A stretch of 64,000 nucleotides of DNA from Symsagittifera roscoffensis (lineage: Eukaryota; Xenacoelomorpha; Acoela; Convolutidae), in NCBI RefSeq assembly GCF_963678635.1, contig NC_087063.1, positions 14,823,006-14,887,005 of the forward strand. Reading direction: 5' to 3'. Positions 57,807 through 64,000 of the stretch are shown piece after piece. A model generated the notes under the pieces. It was not told where the DNA came from, ran no database searches, and worked only from the letters and a program-made list of their open reading frames with translations. Position 1 is the stretch's first letter, and every line of letters begins with the position of its first letter. Position numbers and translations under genes: made by a program.

Positions 57807-58274
57807 ATAGTTTCAGCGTAATTCTTGATTAAGTGAAAAAAACCAAAATGACCCATTTTTGGGGTAAAATGTTTGTTGAGAATTTCGGAGAAAAAATGGC
57901 ACCATAATGATTCTGGTGAAAATTTAAGCAATTTTTGTTCTCTTCGTTTTTTGTCTTATCTTAACCCAATTTGAGAAAAACGCGTTTCAAAATTCAAATT
58001 TTGTTCGTTTTGTGCGAATAATTTAAATCAGCACTGTAGTTTTCTTTATGAATTAAATTCAAGAATTTAAATATCAAGTCAGTTTTTATCGTACAGCAGT
58101 TGCAACTTAGACGCGTTTTTCTCGTATAGAAGCGGATTTGAATCTTGTTAACAGTCCCCCCTTCTGCAATGGGGGGGGGTAGTTAACCAGGAACAAAATT
58201 CGTATATGCTTAACCGTTCAGTTCTTTCTTTATGGGGGGTGCGGGTTTTTGATATTCGTTACAAGGTACCGTAG
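57807..58274. repeat. Spacer between the two retroviral copies: rest of interrupted foldback repeat
   Basis: 57807-~58090 completes the right arm that begins at 40106 (ACCAAAATGACCCATTTTTG complements the left arm). The remainder holds C6 and G9/G6 runs and no gene. Confidence 0.75.
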
Positions 58275-58684
58275 TGGAACCTGATCTAAACTACATTTTA
58301 TGAATGGATAAATTAGATATTTTACCACTGTAAAGTTTTTAATATTAACCAATCATGATCCATCTAACTAACAACCCACTTATTTGTAAGTGCTGAAATT
58401 ACTTGTAATTTCAGCACCAGAGAGATTTGAATTTAACTTAGAAATTAGTTGTCTCTCCAAGAGAACTTCAGCAGCCGCAACAAACCAGTATACCTTAGAT
58501 CTATTGAGCCTAGCAGAGACTAGTTAAACACCCTGAGACTAGAAAGTATAAGAGTAAGATTAGGATCGGTATTAGACTAAGAAGTTGCACGAGTCTATCG
58601 GGCCGAAAATAAGATAACGTGACGAGCAGACGGTGTACCCTATCCGAAATTACTCTATGAGTTAACCACATTGGTCCTAACTCA
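58275..58684 (+). repeat. 5' LTR of copy R (410 bp)
   Basis: Inverted copy of 57397-57806, with identical termini and length. Confidence 0.93.
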
Positions 58685-58686
58685 TC

Positions 58687-58704
58687 TGGTGCGACCATAA
58701 GTCT
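58687..58704 (+). other. Primer-binding site of copy R
   Basis: TGGTGCGACCATAAGTCT, 2 nt after the LTR, identical to copy L. Confidence 0.75.
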
Positions 58705-58772
58705 CGAATAAGAACTTAATAGCTTAGAATTAACCAAAAAATAGATTAGAATTTAGACAAAACATTTTTAAA

Positions 58773-59006
58773 ATGTTATACGATAATAATTTAATCGAAA
58801 TGTCTCTACGACTCAATAGATCAGAGCCGATATTCCGAACGATAACAGAACTACCCGGAATTGGAAGAAGACCTCGAACAACAGACGACATACGACAAAG
58901 TAGAAACTTACCAAATAGTTTTATGATCGTACGGCAAAAGCCAACACAAACTTTTATATTTAGAATCTTATTAGCAATGAATTTAGATTTTCATTTGCAA
59001 ACATAA
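58773..59006 (+). CDS. Leader small ORF of copy R (77 aa)
   Basis: Same start as the copy L leader ORF (MLYDNNLIEMSLRLNRSE). Where copy L has a stop after MIVR, this copy has CAA and reads on for 23 codons, so the 3' end is unreliable. The shared first 54 codons are the meaningful part. Confidence 0.4.
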   Translation: MLYDNNLIEMSLRLNRSEPIFRTITELPGIGRRPRTTDDIRQSRNLPNSFMIVRQKPTQTFIFRILLAMNLDFHLQT

Positions 59007-59934
59007 AATTTTGAAGTCAATCTTCATGATCATTTCAGGCGCTAAACAAAATTATTAATATGCAATAACGATTGATAAAAAGATCTCAGATCGTTTTCTT
59101 AATTTCTGCAGTCTTAAATAAAACATGTTTGAAAAATATTTATTGAAAATGAAAATAAAATTTAGTAGCATGACAATAAATTGTTAGTAATCATAAAATC
59201 ATCTGTTGTCACAGCTTTATCACCTAAACATAACAGCAATCATAAGCTCACTAATATCATTAAAAAAACTAAATCTTTTTCTTAGATAAATTTAAACAAT
59301 TTTAAACTTAAATTCACTTAATTTTAAAAACAGATCATCAAGGCTTATCCTTGGATCTTAATTAATTTTCTATTTCACTAAATTTAAAACCTGATCATCA
59401 AGTTCTATCCTTGGATCAAAAAGAACAATTTTGTTCTCCCCCACTTACTAAGCAAGTGTCTAACGACCTCAAACGTCGATTCACTATCCAACCCTTCCAA
59501 GCGACCCAAGACTAATAGAAATTTTTAAATAAAACTAGCCATTCAAATTAAGATAAACCGTGAAGAACTTCGGTTATTCATCCTTCACTTGAACCCTCCT
59601 CTTACCAGACCCAGGATAGATCTTAGACTTAGTAAGTTTAAAATAGTATCTAACGAACTACTTGCGTTCTAATTATACCTGAACCTTGTGGATCGATTTA
59701 CTATTCTCCAACCCTTGAACACAATCACTACCCCTAAGTAAGATTAAGTAAGTTAACACCTTAGCTTAGACTAGCCACGAGAAAGTAAAAAATCATTCTT
59801 CGGAATCGATATACTTTTCTCTCCAACCCTGAACAAAAAGACCCAGCTTAAGCTAACCAAAAAATCGTAAGGACTAACAGTCTAAGAAAATAGAAATCAC
59901 CTAACAACTTTTTGCAGCCCTCATCCTAAACCTT
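59007..59934 (+). other. Non-coding part of the copy R leader
   Basis: Conserved with 56146-57143 of copy L. Contains repeated GATCATCAAG...TATCCTTGGATC pairs (about 59332-59418), TCCAACCC motifs and possible packaging structures. No frame. Confidence 0.5.
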
Positions 59935-60313
59935 ATGTCATTCAAAAATCTAGGAAATAAACAAACAATCGTTTTACACAACTGCGAGATAGATACCCAA
60001 AAATACGACCTTGTAATCACACCTCATACACAAACAGTTGGATACATTAGAACAAAACGACTGACAATTAAAACGAAAAATAATAAACAAACAAAGACAA
60101 ATCACACGAAAAAGATTTTCAAAAAGTAGAAACGCATTTTCAGAATCAGAAGCCAGCAATTTAGATGAACTCTACAAATTAAAGGAATCAATTGATAAAA
60201 ATTGTCCCATTCACAATCAATTATATTTTTACGATTCAGAAACAACTTCAAATTCATCAAAAAGAGGAAAAAGAAAAATAAAAAAGCAATATAAACACAA
60301 ACCAGTACACTAA
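59935..60313 (+). pseudogene. ORF0 of copy R: basic pre-gag protein with frameshift
   Basis: Opens with MSFKNLGNKQTIVLHNC. A frame change near 60060-60090 is needed to follow the homologous part of copy L (SRNAFSES, LKESIDKNCPIH). It ends at TAA about 65 bp before gag. Compared with copy L, differences are mostly amino-acid-conservative on both sides of the lesion. Confidence 0.6.
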
Positions 60314-60377
60314 TATAATTAGAATCAACCAATTAGACACATCGATAGTTATATATTAACAGTCATTAAACGAAAAA

Positions 60378-63300
60378 ATGAGCCACAGCCACACTCAAAG
60401 TGACGATAGTCCAGATGACGAAGAGGTTTACCCGTTCCTCATAGATGCACCCGATAATAGAGGGCAACATGATTTTTGCAAGAATTTACTCTTAAATTTG
60501 TTTGAACCCGGAATCAGCCCGTGCAAAGCAGAATTCCCAGATGTAAAAATCAAAAGACAAATTATTGAACATTATCTGAAAGGTATATGTAATTTAACAC
60601 AAGAATACGGAATCTACACCATAGAATTCAGCACACCAAATCCGAATCATCGAAAATATGTAATTCAAACAGACGATCTTGAATTGGAATTTTCAAAAGT
60701 ATTCTTAGAATATATTAAAAGCATACAATATCATAATTCACAAAGAGCAAACTCCATATTCACTAACGAAGTTTTTGCAATAATATATACCTATATTTCT
60801 ATATTAGAAAAAACAGAATTTCAAAGTATCTCACCAACTGAAACATCCAAACATACAAAAGTACGACATGAACTTACTTTATTTTCAACCTTCCTACATA
60901 TAATCAAAGAAAATTTCACTAAAGACGATGTTTCACAACACACAAAACATGACTTACAAAAAATTTTGGCATGGTTTATAATAGATTATTTCACACATAA
61001 AATAGACTTAATTTCACAAGCAAGAAAAAAATTTCAGACCTCAAAATCCAAATGATGATACTGCCATTACAGAACAGTCAGACTACGTTTGGGACCCTGA
61101 ATGGTCTCATCATGCATTTATAAGTATTCCACAATCAATCTCAAGTCAAGCAATAAGTACAATATCTTACCAAAGAGATTATGTAAAAGTAGTACCACTA
61201 ACCATTGATGCAACACCATTAAACTACAATACATTTTTACCCGATACGCGAAATAACAGTTTAAATTCGACCGTCATACACAATGAAAATCTTAATGGAA
61301 CTAGAAATCTTACACAACAAGATATCCAAACACCATCACACTTCATAAATGAAGAAATTGTCCAAACAACAACAACTACACAACAAAGTATTTCACCAAT
61401 ACATCCAAATTTAACAACACCAAAAAATACAAATACTTCATTGGCACAAGTAACCTTACAATCAACCGTTAAACCTTCGATTGCTCCAAAATATTCACAA
61501 ATGGATTATCAAACATATAGACCTATGACAGTACCATCAAAACCACGAAGAACGTTCACAAGAAACACTTTTGCAGAACACAATTATAATTATGCACATT
61601 CATCAAAAACAAACTATCCCCCACGAAAAAATAATAATAATCATGTAAGTTCTCACTATTGGGATAACCCAATGACAACAACCAACTCAGTAAATTTTCG
61701 GACTAATTCACATCCTCCACAGGACCATAGTGAAAATTACCCATTCTTTCAACAAAATAAAAATAAAAAGCAAATACCTCATCATACGGATTACTTGTCA
61801 TCTGATGATGATTATTTGCAACCAGACATTTTTGCACCATATACCCAAGAATATCGCAAACAAGGATCGCGACGACCTCATACATATAATAGAATTTTTT
61901 CTCCAAATCCAACAGATACACGAAATCAACAACCAATCCATATGCCAAATCCAACTAATACACAATCTTTTCAACCAATTCAACCACAAAACCCAATGAC
62001 TATGTACTCGTATCAACCAACTCAAATGCAAAATGAAATACCACTCCCATATTACCTTCAGCAACACGAAATAACAAAAAATCAACTTTCAAATTTTTCG
62101 CAAATGCCAAATGCCGCAGAATCACTACGGATGACAATGAATCCATACCTTATGGGTGGATCATCAATAACATCAATTAAACCACTAATCGTATTCACGG
62201 GAACAGATCCTGAATATTCTGTAGAAGATTATTTAAACGCAGTAACAGCAAATTTAATTTTAAATATAGGACCTGAACCAATTAATACGCCACTACATCA
62301 AAATTGGATACATCGACGCACAGCGTTGATACAAACAACCTTAGATGGCGCAGCTCAAAAATGGTTTTCAGTATTACCCATAGAAATAAAATCAGACTGG
62401 AAAAAATTTACACAAGAATTTTCAAAAATGTTTGACTCCGAAAGAAATAAACAACACCAAAGAGTTTTATGTAATGAAATTCGCAGATTACCAAATGAAA
62501 CCATCAAAAAATTAGCAGTACGTATCGAAACACTGGTTCGAAAAGCATATTCATTAAATACACATGATTATAAAAACACAAAAATGACAGAAATTTTAAT
62601 GATGACCTTAACACCTCAATTAAGGAAAATAGCAATAAAAAAGAGAGCATCTCATCCTTCTTCAATTCGAGAGCCAGATTTAGATTTTTGAAAACTAGTA
62701 GACAAACTAGAGCAAGCGGAAATCACAATGAAACTTGAAGAAACAGAAAATCTAAAACTACAATATGTTAGTTGAATTGAAACAAACACTACACATATCA
62801 ATAACATACAGGAATCAGATACAGACCTAGTTGAAAAAATCACTGAAATACTAAATATTTATGAAAAACAGCCAAATTTTAAGGGCAAACCATCTTTCAA
62901 AAAATGGTGTAATTATTGCCGACGATACGGACATAGTATTTCCGAATGTAGACAAAAACAACAAGATAACCAAAACAAACCTCAAAAGTATAAAGAACCA
63001 AATAAATCATTTTATCAATATATGAAGAAAGATCAAAATCTACCAAACAAAAATGTATACGGTAACAACAGTTCAGGAAAACCACTTCCGAACAACACCA
63101 ATTACACAAGAAATCAATCACCATATAACTCAAGTTATAGAGGAAGATCACCAGAACGATGAAATACACAGAATTCTTCACCAAATCATTATAATCGATC
63201 AAATAGTCGAAATAACTATTCGAGATCAAATTCAAATGCAACACAATTTGTTTCTAGATCCAATTCCCAATCAAACCCAAGAAATAAACACTATTCCAAT

Positions 63301-64000
63301 AATCAATCACGAAATTCATCATATAACAGAAATAGAAATTATTCATATAATCGAAATAGAAGTTATTCGAACAATCGAAATCAGATTTACCCGAACAATC
63401 GATCAAGAAATAATTCATATAACAGATCAAACTATCACAGATCAAATAATAATTATCAAGACAGATCACGGAATAATTCACAAAATCTAAATTCAAGTTA
63501 TAATAATCAATATAGAAATTATTCCAAATCACCACATAGGAATAATGACCATTATAATCATTCTAAACATCGATACAGAAGTAGTACACCAAAACATCAA
63601 AGACACATTAATCAAGTACAGTCAAATGAAAAAACAACATCAGACCCCCCAGGTATTGATGACACAGGAAATAACGAACTACAACTAAATCAAATAAACT
63701 GTGGATCATCAGACACAGAAAGTGATACAGAAAATACCATTTCCATCAATATGATAGCAGTCAAAAACGACTACGAACCTATTATATATGAACAACCTTT
63801 TACATCACATTTATATGAAAATCAAGTGGAACTCCTTCACAATTATTACATTGAACCCATCAATACTACACAAACTGCACAAGAAATAAACAAAATTAAC
63901 ACGGTAAATAAACCCAATGAAAATGACAAAACAAAATGTCTAACCACAAATCATATCTATCAAAATATACAAAAAGAACAACCCAGAGAAAAAATTTGGA
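60378..64000 (+). pseudogene. gag: gag and start of pol, copy R
   Basis: Starts MSHSHTQSDDSPDD. A frame change near 61030 (A7 run) shifts to the frame then used to the window end. The capsid-like region (about 62180-62690) and the zinc knuckle CNYCRRYGHSISEC (62910-62951) are intact. The Asn/Ser/Arg-rich tail (about 63050-63600) and the Asp/Glu/Thr-rich region beyond, which leads to protease, follow in one frame. Three in-frame TGA codons occur (62689-62691, about 62773 and about 63160); two correspond to CGA in copy L and one to AGA. No product from this copy is expected. Confidence 0.85.

Larger units (their letters stand above)
58275..64000 (+). mobile_element. Second copy of the retrovirus, opposite orientation (copy R), 5' part
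   Basis: 5' LTR, primer-binding site, leader ORF, ORF0 and gag into the start of pol, in the same order as copy L but on +. The window ends before protease, so pol, env and the 3' LTR are not visible. It is head to head with copy L, the 5' LTRs being 468 bp apart. Its lesions differ from those of copy L. The base before the LTR is GTAG; its target duplication cannot be checked. Confidence 0.92.

Noticed and set aside
57344..58737. Matching 75-aa frames at 57344-57571 (+) and 58510-58737 (-) that look like a duplicated inverted gene
   Set aside because: They overlap the two 5' LTRs and run antisense to the elements' transcription. Their similarity is simply LTR identity.
1..64000. CRISPR arrays, operons, bacterial promoters or ribosome binding sites
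   Set aside because: None seen. Introns, a poly(A) signal and metazoan gene families show a eukaryotic nuclear sequence.

Overview
This is an AT-rich nuclear window from a multicellular animal. It carries metazoan genes with spliceosomal introns (calpain-15, FAF1, a BOULE/DAZ-family RNA-binding protein, remains of a DEG/ENaC channel) separated by long stretches of transposon-derived DNA. BOULE and calpain-15 together point to an invertebrate bilaterian. I cannot name the phylum from sequence alone.

Region by region: (1) 1-9028 is the 3' part of a calpain-15/SOL protease gene on + (five visible exons, the last intron with a GC donor). Its introns hold a degenerate ~150-bp tandem array, tRNA-like SINEs and a 421-bp TIR element with a perfect 8-bp target duplication. 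(2) 9029-13010 is intergenic and contains two foldback repeats. (3) 13011-16836 is a complete FAF1-like gene on + (five coding exons, 638 aa, poly(A) signal). (4) 16.9-26.4 kb is repeat-rich, with one unrecognised beta-rich ORF on - (21190-21975) next to a large nested foldback element (22.2-24.5 kb). (5) 26453-27857 is a two-exon BOULE-like gene on +. (6) 28.1-31.99 kb holds two MITE-like foldbacks and a broken DEG/ENaC channel gene on -, with another foldback between its exons. (7) 34.5-39.1 kb is an old, heavily decayed Ty3-type LTR retrotransposon.

(8) 40181-57806 is the most notable object: a 17.6-kb Ty3-like endogenous retrovirus on the - strand with 410-bp TG...CA LTRs, a 4-bp target duplication (ATAG), a primer-binding site, and an unusually rich gene set. 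In transcription order these are a short leader ORF, a basic pre-gag ORF ('ORF0'), single-frame gag-pol, a membrane-anchored Pro/Thr-rich ORF ('ORF-A'), an env-like glycoprotein, and a ~600-aa unknown ORF ('ORF-B') whose ATG overlaps the env stop. All long frames are broken by nonsense or frameshift changes, and the protease/N-terminal RT part of pol is deleted. It inserted into one arm of an older foldback repeat.

(9) 58275 to the window end is a second copy in the opposite orientation, beginning with its 5' LTR only 468 bp away (head to head). It repeats the leader ORF, ORF0 and gag, with its own different lesions, two of which are CGA-to-TGA changes. Comparing the two copies shows which small ORFs are real. 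The accessory ORFs have no function I can recognise and are the best candidates here for something undescribed.
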